A stretch of DNA of 64,000 nt from positions 2,232,001 through 2,296,000 of the forward strand of contig NZ_CP007044.2 of the NCBI RefSeq assembly GCF_000520015.2, read 5' to 3'. The DNA is from Chania multitudinisentens RB-25 (GTDB lineage: Bacteria > Pseudomonadota > Gammaproteobacteria > Enterobacterales > Enterobacteriaceae). The position numbers were made by a program, and so were the translations under genes. Within the stretch, counting starts at the first letter, position 1. Every line of letters starts with the position of its first letter. The notes under the pieces are model-generated. The model was not told the origin of the DNA. It saw nothing but the letters and a program-made list of their open reading frames with translations, and searched no databases. Of the stretch, positions 24,854 through 34,605 are shown in pieces.

Positions 24854-25612
24854 ATGTCGTCTGCAAACCAACAAGAAGCTAATCTACCTCTTCAAGGGCC
24901 GCGTCACGTTGCTATTATTATGGATGGCAATGGACGATGGGCTAAACGTCAAGGTAAGTTACGTGTCTTTGGTCATAAAGCAGGGGTGAAATCAGTACGT
25001 CGCGCGGTCAGCTTTGCCGCGAGTAATCATCTGGATGCGCTCACGCTGTATGCCTTCAGCAGTGAAAACTGGAATCGCCCGGCGCAAGAAGTTTCAGCTT
25101 TGATGGAACTGTTCGTCCGAGCTTTGGATAGCGAAGTAAAAAGTTTACATAAACATAACGTCAGGCTGCGTGTCATTGGCGATATCAGCCGTTTTAGCAC
25201 GCGTTTGCAGGAACGTATTCATCGTTCTGAACAACTGACGGAAAATAATGATGGTCTAACACTCAATATTGCCGCCAATTACGGTGGCCGTTGGGATATC
25301 ATCCAAGGAGTGAGGGGTCTGGCCGAGCAAGTGCAGCAGGGTGTGCTGCACCCGGAGCAGATTAGCGAGGAACTGCTGAGTGAACACGTCTGCATGAGTG
25401 ATTTGTCACCAGTGGATTTAGTAATCCGTACCGGTGGTGAACATCGCATAAGTAACTTCTTGTTGTGGCAAATTGCTTACGCCGAGCTTTACTTTACTGA
25501 TGTACTCTGGCCTGATTTTGATGAACTTGTCTTTGAAGGTGCGCTGAATGCATTTGCACAACGCGAGCGCCGCTTCGGGGGAACTACACCTATCGGCGTT
25601 AATGCGTCCTAG
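24854..25612 (+). CDS. uppS: Undecaprenyl diphosphate synthase
   Basis: A 252-residue cis-prenyltransferase that makes the C55 lipid carrier for wall and O-antigen. HVAIIMDGNGRWAKRQGK is at about residues 18-35, with the catalytic aspartate, and FSSENWNRP and VDLVIRTGGEHRISNFLLWQ follow. The length matches E. coli (253). It ends ten bases before cdsA. Confidence 0.98.
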   Translation: MSSANQQEANLPLQGPRHVAIIMDGNGRWAKRQGKLRVFGHKAGVKSVRRAVSFAASNHLDALTLYAFSSENWNRPAQEVSALMELFVRALDSEVKSLHKHNVRLRVIGDISRFSTRLQERIHRSEQLTENNDGLTLNIAANYGGRWDIIQGVRGLAEQVQQGVLHPEQISEELLSEHVCMSDLSPVDLVIRTGGEHRISNFLLWQIAYAELYFTDVLWPDFDELVFEGALNAFAQRERRFGGTTPIGVNAS

Positions 25613-25621
25613 GGGGAACTT

Positions 25622-26470
25622 TTGCTGAAGCATCGCCTCATAACTGCTCTGATTTTAATTCCGCTGGTTATCGCAGCGCTATTTTTGCTGCCGCCGTTGG
25701 GTTTTGCCCTGGTAACACTCGCCGTATGCATGTTGGCTGCCTGGGAATGGGGGCAACTTGCTGGCTTCGCAGCCCGCTCTCAACGTATCTGGCTGGCGAT
25801 CATATGCGGCTTTCTGCTGGCATTGATGATGCTCAGTGTGCCCGCTTATCACCATTCCGTTCATCCATTGCAAATCAGTGGGCCGCTGTGGCTGTCACTG
25901 GTCTGGTGGTTGACCGCGTTATTATTGGTGCTCTTTTATCCTGGTTCCGCTGCATTGTGGCGGAATTCACGCCCACTACGCCTGTTTTTCGGTCTGTTGA
26001 CCATTGTCCCGTTTTTCTGGGGGATGGTGGCTCTGCGCCAGCTTGGTTATGAACAGAATCCGTTTATCGGTGCCTGGTGGCTGTTGTATGTCATGTTGTT
26101 GGTATGGGGAGCTGATTCTGGTGCCTATATCTTTGGCAAACTGTTCGGTAAGCACAAACTGGCACCGAAAGTTTCTCCAGGTAAAACCTGGGAAGGGCTG
26201 TTCGGTGGTTTGGTGACTTCGGCCGTTATCTCTTGGCTGTTCGGCCGCTATGTGCCGCTAAATGTAGCTCCGGTGACTTTATTGTTTTGCTCCGTGATGG
26301 CGGTGCTGGCTTCGGTATTAGGCGATCTTACGGAAAGTATGTTCAAACGTGAGGCGGGTATCAAGGATAGCGGCCATCTGATACCGGGGCATGGTGGGAT
26401 ACTGGATCGTATCGATAGTTTGACCGCAGCAGTGCCTGTATTTGCTTGCTTGATGCTGTTAGTGTTTTAA
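25622..26470 (+). CDS. cdsA: Phosphatidate cytidylyltransferase
   Basis: A 282-residue inner-membrane enzyme that makes CDP-diacylglycerol. Several hydrophobic segments and the C-terminal CdsA signature (KREAGIKDSGHLIPGHGG and ILDRIDS, about residues 238-262) are visible. The start is a TTG; the sequence LKHRLITALILIP that follows aligns with E. coli MLKYRLISAFVLIP. It is part of the uppS-cdsA-rseP unit. Confidence 0.97.
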   Translation: MLKHRLITALILIPLVIAALFLLPPLGFALVTLAVCMLAAWEWGQLAGFAARSQRIWLAIICGFLLALMMLSVPAYHHSVHPLQISGPLWLSLVWWLTALLLVLFYPGSAALWRNSRPLRLFFGLLTIVPFFWGMVALRQLGYEQNPFIGAWWLLYVMLLVWGADSGAYIFGKLFGKHKLAPKVSPGKTWEGLFGGLVTSAVISWLFGRYVPLNVAPVTLLFCSVMAVLASVLGDLTESMFKREAGIKDSGHLIPGHGGILDRIDSLTAAVPVFACLMLLVF

Positions 26471-26500
26471 TCCGTCATTGGCGGGAAATGAAGGGTTTAT

Positions 26501-27856
26501 ATGGCCAGCGTGCTCTGGAACTTGGTAGCGTTTGTTATTGCTCTGGGTGTATTGATCACCGTACATGAGTTTGGGCACTTTTGGGTGGCTCGCCGTTGTG
26601 GTGTCCGTGTAGAACGCTTTTCCATTGGTTTTGGCCGGGCGCTGTGGCGCCGGACTGACCGTTTGGGCACTGAATTCATTATTGCCATGATCCCTCTGGG
26701 CGGCTATGTCAAAATGCTTGACGAACGCGTAGAGACGGTAGCACCAGAGCAACGTCATCAGGCGTTTAACAATAAAACAGTCTGGCAGCGGGCGGCAATT
26801 ATCAGCGCTGGCCCTATTGCGAACTTTCTGTTTGCCATTCTTGCTTACTGGCTCGTGTTTATCATCGGAGTACCGAGTTTCCGCCCGGTAATCGGCGAAA
26901 TTGCCCCACAATCAATCGCTGCCAGAGCTGAAATTTCCCCAGGAATGGAACTTAAATCCGTTGGCGGTATCGAAACGCCTGATTGGGAATCAGTTCGGCT
27001 GGCGCTGATTACAAAAATCGGTGAAACACAAACTGAGGTTGGCGTAGCTCAGTTCGGCTCTTCACAGGTCATAAGCAAAACTCTGGATCTGCGCAAATGG
27101 AGCTTTGAGCCAGATAAAGAAGATCCTGTCCGTTCTCTTGGCCTGATTCCACGTGGTCCGCAGATAGAATCAGTATTGGCGGAAGTGCAGCAGGGTTCCG
27201 CAGCGCAAAAGTCGGGTTTACAAGCAGGGGATAGGATCGTTAAAGTCGATGGTCAGTTGCTTGGGCGCTGGTCAACGTTGGTTAAACGTATTCACGATGG
27301 CCCAGGAAAACCTCTGGTTTTAGAGGTTGAAAGAAATGGTGTTCCCTTGTCTTTAACACTGATACCAGATACAAAATCGGTGGAAAAAGATAAAATGGTA
27401 GGTTTCGCAGGGATCATACCGAAGGTACTGCCGTTGCCTGACGAGTATAAGACGATTCGCCAGTATGGGCCGTTCTCTGCGCTATACCAGGCTGGGGACA
27501 AAACTTGGCAACTGATGCGGCTGACGGTCAGTATGCTGGGCAAATTAATCACCGGTGATGTAAAGCTGAACAACCTGAGTGGCCCGATTTCCATTGCACA
27601 GGGAGCAGGGGCGTCAGCAGAGGTTGGGTTTGTGTATTATGTGATGTTTCTGGCGTTGATCAGTGTCAACCTGGGGATCATCAACCTATTTCCATTACCA
27701 GTATTAGATGGTGGGCATCTCCTCTTCCTGGCGATAGAAAAGCTGAAGGGTGGGCCGGTTTCTGAGCGAGTACAGGACTACAGCTACCGCATTGGTTCAA
27801 TCGTGTTGGTGCTGCTAATGGGTCTTGCACTTTTCAATGATTTTTCCCGCCTTTAG
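26501..27856 (+). CDS. rseP: Site-2 regulated intramembrane protease RseP
   Basis: A 451-residue zinc metalloprotease of the inner membrane that cleaves RseA and frees sigma-E. The H22-E-F-G-H26 zinc motif lies in the first membrane segment, two PDZ domains occupy about 115-310, and the LPVLDGGHL motif near residue 400 supplies the third zinc ligand. It sits directly before bamA as in E. coli, linking envelope stress sensing to outer-membrane assembly. Confidence 0.98.
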   Translation: MASVLWNLVAFVIALGVLITVHEFGHFWVARRCGVRVERFSIGFGRALWRRTDRLGTEFIIAMIPLGGYVKMLDERVETVAPEQRHQAFNNKTVWQRAAIISAGPIANFLFAILAYWLVFIIGVPSFRPVIGEIAPQSIAARAEISPGMELKSVGGIETPDWESVRLALITKIGETQTEVGVAQFGSSQVISKTLDLRKWSFEPDKEDPVRSLGLIPRGPQIESVLAEVQQGSAAQKSGLQAGDRIVKVDGQLLGRWSTLVKRIHDGPGKPLVLEVERNGVPLSLTLIPDTKSVEKDKMVGFAGIIPKVLPLPDEYKTIRQYGPFSALYQAGDKTWQLMRLTVSMLGKLITGDVKLNNLSGPISIAQGAGASAEVGFVYYVMFLALISVNLGIINLFPLPVLDGGHLLFLAIEKLKGGPVSERVQDYSYRIGSIVLVLLMGLALFNDFSRL

Positions 27857-27891
27857 GGGCGGGGATAGGTTAGGAAGAACGCATAACAACG

Positions 27892-30315
27892 ATGGCGATG
27901 AAAAAGTTGCTCATAGCGTCGCTGCTGTTTGGCAGCGCCACCGTATACGGTGCAGACGGGTTCGTGGTGAAAGACATTCATTTCGAAGGCCTGCAACGAG
28001 TCGCCGTTGGTGCGGCGTTACTCAATATGCCGGTTCGCGTAGGCGATACCGTCTCTGATGATGATATCAGTAATACCATCCATGCCTTGTTTGCCACTGG
28101 CAACTTCGAGGACGTTCGCGTACTGCGCGATGGGGATACGCTGATTGTTCAGGTCAAGGAGCGCCCTACCATTGCCAGCATCACTTTCTCCGGTAACAAA
28201 TCGGTGAAAGATGACATGCTCAAGCAGAACCTGGAAACCTCTGGCGTTCGGGTTGGTGAAGCACTTGATCGCACCACCTTATCCAGCATTGAAAAAGGGT
28301 TGGAAGACTTCTACTACAGCGTCGGTAAATACAGCGCTTCGGTGAAAGCCGTTGTCACGCCGTTGCCGCGTAACCGTGTTGACCTGAAACTGGTGTTCAT
28401 GGAAGGGGTTTCTGCCACAATTCAACAAATCAACATTGTCGGTAACCATGCCTTCACCAACGATGAGCTGATCTCACGCTTCCAACTGCGTGATGAAGTG
28501 CCGTGGTGGAACGTGGTTGGCGATCGTAAATACCAGAAGCAAAAACTGGCGGGTGACCTTGAAATCCTGCGCAGTTTCTATCTGGATCGCGGTTATGCGC
28601 GCTTTAACATTGATTCAACCCAAGTCAGCCTGACACCAGATAAAAAAGGTATCTATATCACCATCAATATTACTGAAGGTGAGCAGTATAAGCTTTCCGG
28701 TGTGGTGGTGAATGGTAATCTGGCTGGCCACTCGGCGGAAGTTGCACAGTTAACCAAAATAGAGCCAGGTGAATTGTATAGCGGAAGCAAAGTGACCAAA
28801 ATGGAAGACGACATCAAGAAGATGTTTGGCCGTTATGGTTACGCCTATCCCCGTGTGCAGACTCAGCCTGACATCAACGATACGGATAAAACCGTGAAGT
28901 TGAACGTAAACATTGATGCGGGTAACCGTTTCTATGTTCGTCGCATCAAATTCGAAGGTAATGACACCAGCAAAGATTCCGTACTGCGCCGTGAAATGCG
29001 CCAGATGGAAGGCGCCTGGCTGGGTAACGATCAGGTTGAGCAGGGGAAAGATCGCCTGAACCGCCTGGGTTACTTTGAAACTGTGGATGTGGAAACTCAG
29101 CGTGTACCAGGGACTGCGGATCAGGTTGATGTGACTTACAAAGTCAAAGAGCGTAACACGGGTACGCTGAACTTTGGTATTGGTTACGGTACTGAGAGTG
29201 GCATCAGCTTCCAGGCGGGTGTGCAGCAGGATAACTGGCTGGGGACGGGGTACTCTGTTGGTATCAATGGTACCAAAAATGATTATCAGACCTATGCAGA
29301 ACTGTCGGTCACCAACCCATACTTCACTGTAGATGGTGTCAGCCTGGGTGGGCGCATATTCTATAACGACTTTAAGGCAGATAACGCCGATCTGTCAGAT
29401 TACACCAACAGTAGTTATGGTGTAGACGGTACGCTGGGCTTCCCAATCAACGAGAACAACTCACTGCGTATCGGGATGGGTTATGTCCATAACTCCCTGT
29501 CTCAAATGAAGCCGCAGGTCGCCATGTGGCGTTATCTGGACTCTGTGGGTGAAAACCCGGATTTACTGAATCGTGCGAGTTATACGGCGAATGATTTCCC
29601 GCTTAATCTGGGCTGGACCTATAATAATCTGGACCGCGGCTTCTTCCCTACTTCGGGTAACCGTACTACGCTGAACAGTAAAGTGACTATTCCTGGTTCC
29701 GACAATGCGTACTATAAATTTACGTTGGATAGTACACAGTATCTTCCTATTGACGAAGACGGGACTTGGGTGGCGTTGGGGCGTGGTCGCATAGGTTATG
29801 CTGATGGTCTGGGTGGTAAAGAATTGCCGTTTTACGAGAACTTCTATGCCGGTGGTTCAAGCAGCGTGCGTGGCTTCCAGTCCAATACCATTGGCCCGAA
29901 AGCGGTTTACTACAATTCTAATTCGTATACATGCCCGAATGTGTTGAGTAACAACGTGCCTCAGATTATTTGTAATTCTAACGACGCCGTTGGTGGTAAT
30001 GCCATGGCCGTTGCAAGCTTGGAGCTGATCACACCAACGCCATTCATTAGCGAGAAATATGCGAGTTCAGTGCGTACTTCGGTATTTATTGATGCAGGTA
30101 CGGTATGGGATACCAAGTGGGAAAACACTGCTCAGACGCGGATGTACGACATTCCTGATTACAGCAAGGCGAGCAATATTCGTGTGTCTGCTGGTTTGGC
30201 TGTGCAATGGATGTCGCCGCTGGGGCCACTGGTGTTCTCTTACGCCGATCCGATCAAAAAATACGACGGTGATAAGTCTGAACAATTCCAGTTTAATATT
30301 GGTAAAACCTGGTAA
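27892..30315 (+). CDS. bamA: Outer-membrane protein assembly factor BamA
   Basis: An 807-residue core of the BAM complex (E. coli 810). The signal peptide ends near VYG|ADGFVV. Five POTRA domains fill about residues 22-420, and a 16-strand barrel follows. The conserved SSVRGFQSN motif of loop 6 is near residue 660, and the protein ends in an aromatic-rich QFQFNIGKTW beta signal. Confidence 0.98.
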   Translation: MAMKKLLIASLLFGSATVYGADGFVVKDIHFEGLQRVAVGAALLNMPVRVGDTVSDDDISNTIHALFATGNFEDVRVLRDGDTLIVQVKERPTIASITFSGNKSVKDDMLKQNLETSGVRVGEALDRTTLSSIEKGLEDFYYSVGKYSASVKAVVTPLPRNRVDLKLVFMEGVSATIQQINIVGNHAFTNDELISRFQLRDEVPWWNVVGDRKYQKQKLAGDLEILRSFYLDRGYARFNIDSTQVSLTPDKKGIYITINITEGEQYKLSGVVVNGNLAGHSAEVAQLTKIEPGELYSGSKVTKMEDDIKKMFGRYGYAYPRVQTQPDINDTDKTVKLNVNIDAGNRFYVRRIKFEGNDTSKDSVLRREMRQMEGAWLGNDQVEQGKDRLNRLGYFETVDVETQRVPGTADQVDVTYKVKERNTGTLNFGIGYGTESGISFQAGVQQDNWLGTGYSVGINGTKNDYQTYAELSVTNPYFTVDGVSLGGRIFYNDFKADNADLSDYTNSSYGVDGTLGFPINENNSLRIGMGYVHNSLSQMKPQVAMWRYLDSVGENPDLLNRASYTANDFPLNLGWTYNNLDRGFFPTSGNRTTLNSKVTIPGSDNAYYKFTLDSTQYLPIDEDGTWVALGRGRIGYADGLGGKELPFYENFYAGGSSSVRGFQSNTIGPKAVYYNSNSYTCPNVLSNNVPQIICNSNDAVGGNAMAVASLELITPTPFISEKYASSVRTSVFIDAGTVWDTKWENTAQTRMYDIPDYSKASNIRVSAGLAVQWMSPLGPLVFSYADPIKKYDGDKSEQFQFNIGKTW

Positions 30316-30474
30316 CAGGTTGTACCGCTGGTCATGACGATTAAAAAACAATCGCAAATGCCAGGCTGACATCAAACGGAGAGGATTATTCTCATTGTTT
30401 TATGTGTAATGTCTGGCAAATTGTGTACTTCAAAGTGTCGTATGACACAAATGGGTGATGGTAAGGAGTTTATA

Positions 30475-30972
30475 GTGAAAAAGTGGTTGTGTGCCGCAGG
30501 CCTTGGTTTAGCTATGGCTGCTTCAGCAGGAGTTCAGGCAGCTGACAAGATCGCAGTCGTTAACGTTTCCAGCATTTTCCAGCAGTTGCCAGCACGTGAA
30601 ACCGTGGCTAAACAACTGGAAAATGAATTTAAAGGCCGAGCAAGTGAACTCCAGGAAATGGAACGCAGTTTGCAGACCAAAATGCAGACTTTACAGCGTG
30701 ACAGTTCTACCATGAAGGCCAGCGAACGTTCCAAAATGGAAAAAGATGTAATGGCACAGCGCGAACAGTTCTCTCAAAAAGCTCAGGCTTTTGAGCAGGA
30801 TAACCGTCGTCGTCAGATGGAAGAGCGTAACAAAATCCTGAGCCGTATTCAGGACGCTGTAAAAGCTGTGGCCAGCAAAGAAGGTTATGACGTAGTGATC
30901 GATGCTAATGCGGTTGCTTACGTAGGCACTTCTAAAGATATCACTGCTGACGTGCTGAAACAGGTTAAATAA
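30475..30972 (+). CDS. skp: Periplasmic chaperone Skp
   Basis: A 165-residue trimeric periplasmic chaperone for unfolded outer-membrane proteins. The signal peptide ends near GVQA|ADKIAVV, and a long charged coiled-coil fills about residues 45-130. The start is a GTG at 30475 with AAGGAG six bases upstream, encoding MKKWLCAAGLG; the longer open frame upstream lacks family similarity. It ends five bases before lpxD. Confidence 0.97.
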   Translation: MKKWLCAAGLGLAMAASAGVQAADKIAVVNVSSIFQQLPARETVAKQLENEFKGRASELQEMERSLQTKMQTLQRDSSTMKASERSKMEKDVMAQREQFSQKAQAFEQDNRRRQMEERNKILSRIQDAVKAVASKEGYDVVIDANAVAYVGTSKDITADVLKQVK

Positions 30973-30976
30973 CAAC

Positions 30977-32008
30977 ATGCCTTCGATTCGACTGGCTGAT
31001 TTAGCACAGCAGTTGGATGCACAATTGTACGGTGATGGCGATATCGTCATCACCGGCATTGCTTCTATGCATTCTGCCCAGGTTGGCCAAATCACGTTCT
31101 TATCAAACAGCCGTTATCAAGAGCAGCTTGCCCTCTGTCAGGCAAGTGCTGTTGTCTTGACCTCGGGCGATTTACCGCACTGCCGTTCCGCAGCACTGGT
31201 TGTTAAAAACCCTTATCTGACCTATGCGCGTATGGCGCAATTGATGGACACCACGCCAGCTCCTGCTGCGGATATTGCACCGAGTGCGGTGATTTCTCCA
31301 GCGGCCTTGCTGGGGGACAATGTTGCCGTTGGTGCGAATGCGGTTATTGAGTCTGGTGCCGAACTTGGCGATAACGTGGTTATTGGCCCAGGTTGTTTTA
31401 TCGGTAAAAACGCACGCATTGGCGCAGGTACACGTTTGTGGGCGAATGTTACGATTTATCATGAAGTTGAAATTGGTCAGCGTTGCCTGATCCAGTCTGG
31501 CACGGTAATCGGTGCGGATGGTTTCGGCTATGCTAACGAACGTGGCGAATGGATCAAAATCCCACAGTTGGGTACGGTGATCATCGGTGATCGTGTTGAA
31601 ATCGGTGCTTGTACCACCATCGATCGCGGTGCGCTGGATAACACTCTGATTGGGAATGGTGTTATCATTGATAACCAGTGCCAGATTGCACATAACGTGG
31701 TGATTGGCGAAAATACTGCCGTTGCTGGTGGTGTGATTATGGCTGGTAGCCTGAAAATCGGTCGCTATTGCCAGATCGGCGGAGCCAGCGTGATTAATGG
31801 TCACATGGAGATTGCCGACAAAGTGGTTGTTACCGGGATGGGAATGGTTATGCGACCAATCACTGAACCTGGGGTATACTCCTCTGGCATTCCGTTACAG
31901 CCCAATAAAGTTTGGCGTAAAACGGCTGCGTTGGTGATGAATATTGACGAGATCAGCAAGCGCTTAAAGGCTGTTGAGCGGAAAATCGGAAAAGACGATA
32001 CCCAATAG
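30977..32008 (+). CDS. lpxD: UDP-3-O-(3-hydroxymyristoyl)glucosamine N-acyltransferase
   Basis: A 343-residue lipid A enzyme (E. coli 341). After an N-terminal uridine-binding domain come many left-handed beta-helix hexapeptides (about residues 100-300), with the catalytic histidine in NQCQIAHNVVIGENTA near 240. It is part of the skp-lpxD-fabZ-lpxA-lpxB cluster. A 197-bp gap with hairpins separates it from fabZ. Confidence 0.98.
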   Translation: MPSIRLADLAQQLDAQLYGDGDIVITGIASMHSAQVGQITFLSNSRYQEQLALCQASAVVLTSGDLPHCRSAALVVKNPYLTYARMAQLMDTTPAPAADIAPSAVISPAALLGDNVAVGANAVIESGAELGDNVVIGPGCFIGKNARIGAGTRLWANVTIYHEVEIGQRCLIQSGTVIGADGFGYANERGEWIKIPQLGTVIIGDRVEIGACTTIDRGALDNTLIGNGVIIDNQCQIAHNVVIGENTAVAGGVIMAGSLKIGRYCQIGGASVINGHMEIADKVVVTGMGMVMRPITEPGVYSSGIPLQPNKVWRKTAALVMNIDEISKRLKAVERKIGKDDTQ

Positions 32009-32084
32009 ATTGCGTGTGGTAGCGCGGTGGTAACACAGTGTAGCTTACCGATTGCTTGCCTTATTGGGTACAAAACGAAACGCG

Positions 32085-32164
32085 TTGGCCATAAGGCCAA
32101 AAGCGCAAAGAGTTGTTAATTTGCGGCCTGCCTGATGATCTCCTTTTGGGGTCAACGCAGGCCG
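32085..32164 (+). other. Hairpins in the lpxD-fabZ gap
   Basis: TTGGCC (32085-32090) / GGCCAA (32095-32100) forms a small hairpin, and CGGCCTGC (32124-32131) pairs perfectly with GCAGGCCG (32157-32164) across a 25-base loop. No T-run follows, so they are not clear terminators. Confidence 0.45.
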
Positions 32165-32205
32165 TGTTGTTAATGTCATCAGTTTTTAGAGACAGGAAGA
32201 GTATT

Positions 32206-32661
32206 TTGACTACTGACACTCATACTCTGGATATTGCAGAAATTTTGGAACTGCTTCCCCACCGGTACCCATTCTTGCTGGTTGACCGTGTACTGGAGTT
32301 CGAAGAGCACAAATATCTGCGAGCGGTGAAAAACGTCTCTGTTAATGAGCCGTTTTTCCAGGGGCATTTCCCTGGTAAGCCAATTTTCCCAGGCGTGTTG
32401 ATTCTGGAAGCGATGGCGCAGGCTACCGGTATTCTGGCATTCAAGAGCGTGGGTAAGCTGGAGCCGGGGGAACTGTATTATTTTGCTGGCATTGATGAGG
32501 CTCGTTTTAAACGCCCTGTAGTGCCTGGCGACCAGATGATCATGGAAGTCACTTTCGAAAAAACCCGCCGTGGCCTGACGCGTTTTAAAGGTGTGGCGAC
32601 CGTTGACGGAAAAATTGTCTGCGAAGCAACCATGATGTGTGCCCGCAGCCGGGAGGCATGA
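32206..32661 (+). CDS. fabZ: 3-hydroxyacyl-ACP dehydratase FabZ
   Basis: A 151-residue hot-dog fold enzyme of fatty acid synthesis, the exact E. coli length. The active-site block FFQGHFPGKPIFPGVLILEA (about residues 50-69) holds the catalytic histidine and glutamate. The start is a TTG at 32206, the same rare start used in E. coli, with AGGAAGAG upstream. It ends three bases before lpxA. Confidence 0.97.
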   Translation: MTTDTHTLDIAEILELLPHRYPFLLVDRVLEFEEHKYLRAVKNVSVNEPFFQGHFPGKPIFPGVLILEAMAQATGILAFKSVGKLEPGELYYFAGIDEARFKRPVVPGDQMIMEVTFEKTRRGLTRFKGVATVDGKIVCEATMMCARSREA

Positions 32662-32664
32662 TCC

Positions 32665-33453
32665 GTGATTGATAAAACCGCCTTTATCCATCCGAGCTCC
32701 ATCGTTGAAGAAGGTGCCGTGATCGGTGCTGCGGCGCACATCGGCCCTTTCTGTTACATCGGTTCCCAGGTGGAAATCGGTGCGGGTACGGTATTGAAAT
32801 CCCATGTGGTGGTGAATGGGATCACCAAGATTGGTTGTGACAACCAAATTTATCAGTTCGCTTCTGTCGGCGAGGCGAATCAGGATCTGAAATATGCAGG
32901 TGAACCAACACGTGTTGAGATTGGCGATCGCAACCGCATTCGTGAAAGCGTAACCATTCACCGCGGTACTGCACAGGGTTCAGGTGTGACCAGGGTGGGT
33001 AATGATAATCTGCTGATGGTCAACGTACACATTGCTCATGATTGCATTGTTGGCAATTCCTGTGTACTGGCCAACAATGCAACGCTGGCTGGCCATGTGG
33101 AGATTGATGATCATGCCATTATCGGTGGGATGACAGCTATTCATCAATTCTGCGTGATCGGCGCGCATGTCATGGTTGGCGGTTGTTCTGGCGTGGCGCA
33201 GGATGTCCCTCCTTTTGTTATTGCGCAAGGTAATCATGCAACGCCGTTCGGTGTTAACGTAGTCGGGCTGAAACGCCGCGGTTTCAATAAGGATGAAATG
33301 CAGGCAATTCGTAATGCCTATAAAATCCTTTACCGCAGCGAGAAAACGTTAGAAGAAGCGAAGATAGAGATCGAAGCCTTGGTACAGCAGCAGCCTGTGG
33401 TGCAATCGTTCCTTGATTTCTTTAGCCGTTCCACCCGTGGGATTATTCGCTGA
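32665..33453 (+). CDS. lpxA: UDP-N-acetylglucosamine O-acyltransferase LpxA
   Basis: A 262-residue trimeric beta-helix enzyme that performs the first step of lipid A synthesis. It has hexapeptide repeats over about residues 1-185, with the catalytic histidine in NVHIAHDCIVG near 126, and a helical C-terminal end. The length equals E. coli. It starts with GTG immediately after the fabZ stop. Confidence 0.98.
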   Translation: MIDKTAFIHPSSIVEEGAVIGAAAHIGPFCYIGSQVEIGAGTVLKSHVVVNGITKIGCDNQIYQFASVGEANQDLKYAGEPTRVEIGDRNRIRESVTIHRGTAQGSGVTRVGNDNLLMVNVHIAHDCIVGNSCVLANNATLAGHVEIDDHAIIGGMTAIHQFCVIGAHVMVGGCSGVAQDVPPFVIAQGNHATPFGVNVVGLKRRGFNKDEMQAIRNAYKILYRSEKTLEEAKIEIEALVQQQPVVQSFLDFFSRSTRGIIR

Positions 33454-33456
33454 TTT

Positions 33457-34605
33457 ATGCCAAATCGTCCATTGACTATTGGGCTGGTTGCCGGAGAAAC
33501 CTCTGGTGATATCCTGGGTGCCGGATTAATTCGTGCGCTCAAGGTGCAGCATCCTGAAGCACGCTTTGTTGGTGTGGCTGGCCCATTGATGCAGGCTGAA
33601 GGGTGTGAAGCCTGGTTTGAGATGGAAGAACTGGCGGTAATGGGAGTGGTGGAGGTTCTTGAGCGTTTACCACGCCTGTTGAAGATTCGCCGGGAACTGA
33701 CGCGTCGGTTCACTGAGCTTGCACCTGACGTATTTGTCGGCATTGATGCACCAGACTTCAACATCACGTTGGAAGGCCGCCTGAAAAAGCGTGGTATCCG
33801 TACTATTCACTATGTCAGCCCATCAGTTTGGGCCTGGCGTCAAAAGCGAGTTTTCAAAATTGGTCAAGCGACTGACTTAGTGTTGGCGTTTCTCCCTTTC
33901 GAAAAGGCGTTTTACGATCGTTTCAACGTTCCCTGCCGTTTTATTGGCCATACCATGGCCGATGCGATGCCGTTACAGCCAGATAAACTGGCCGCGCGTG
34001 CTGCGTTGGGAATTGCTTCTGATGCACATTGCCTGGCACTGTTGCCCGGTAGCCGTAGTGCTGAAGTGGAAATGTTGAGCGGTGATTTCCTCAAAACGGC
34101 CCAGTTATTACGTACTCATTATCCAGATCTGGAAGTGGTGGTGCCGTTGGTGAATGCCAAACGGCGCGAACAATTTGAACGTATTAAGGCCGAAGTGGCG
34201 CCGGAGTTAACGGTACATCTGCTGGATGGTAAAGGGCGTGAAGCCATGATCGCCAGTGATGCAGCGTTGTTGGCTTCGGGTACTGCTGCGCTGGAATGCA
34301 TGCTGGCGAAATGCCCGATGGTAGTTGGCTACCGCATGAAACCTTTTACATTCTGGTTGGCAGAGCGGTTGGTGAAAACGCCCTATGTTTCGCTGCCGAA
34401 TCTGTTAGCAGGGCGTGAAATCATTACCGAACTGCTACAGCATGATTGCGTACCCGCCAAGCTGGCTGCGGCCTTGTTGCCGTTGCTGGAAGACAGCCCG
34501 CAATCCGAACAGTTGAAACAGACCTTCCTTGAATTGCACCAGAGTATCCGCTGTGGTGCCGATGAACAGGCCGCTCAGGCGGTGTTGGAGTTGGCAGAAG
34601 CATGA
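33457..34605 (+). CDS. lpxB: Lipid A disaccharide synthase
   Basis: A 382-residue GT19 glycosyltransferase joining two lipid A precursors. Visible are GLVAGETSGDILGAGLIRAL near the start and LLPGSRSAEVEML at about residues 190-202. It lies three bases after lpxA and overlaps rnhB by ATGA. Confidence 0.98.
   Translation: MPNRPLTIGLVAGETSGDILGAGLIRALKVQHPEARFVGVAGPLMQAEGCEAWFEMEELAVMGVVEVLERLPRLLKIRRELTRRFTELAPDVFVGIDAPDFNITLEGRLKKRGIRTIHYVSPSVWAWRQKRVFKIGQATDLVLAFLPFEKAFYDRFNVPCRFIGHTMADAMPLQPDKLAARAALGIASDAHCLALLPGSRSAEVEMLSGDFLKTAQLLRTHYPDLEVVVPLVNAKRREQFERIKAEVAPELTVHLLDGKGREAMIASDAALLASGTAALECMLAKCPMVVGYRMKPFTFWLAERLVKTPYVSLPNLLAGREIITELLQHDCVPAKLAAALLPLLEDSPQSEQLKQTFLELHQSIRCGADEQAAQAVLELAEA

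Noticed and set aside
31172..31804. Minus-strand frame of 210 codons inside lpxD
   Set aside because: The repeated hexapeptide codons of lpxD create open antisense frames; the plus-strand protein is certain.
32179..32961. Minus-strand frame of 260 codons across fabZ and lpxA
   Set aside because: It crosses two well-established plus-strand genes and has no recognisable protein features.
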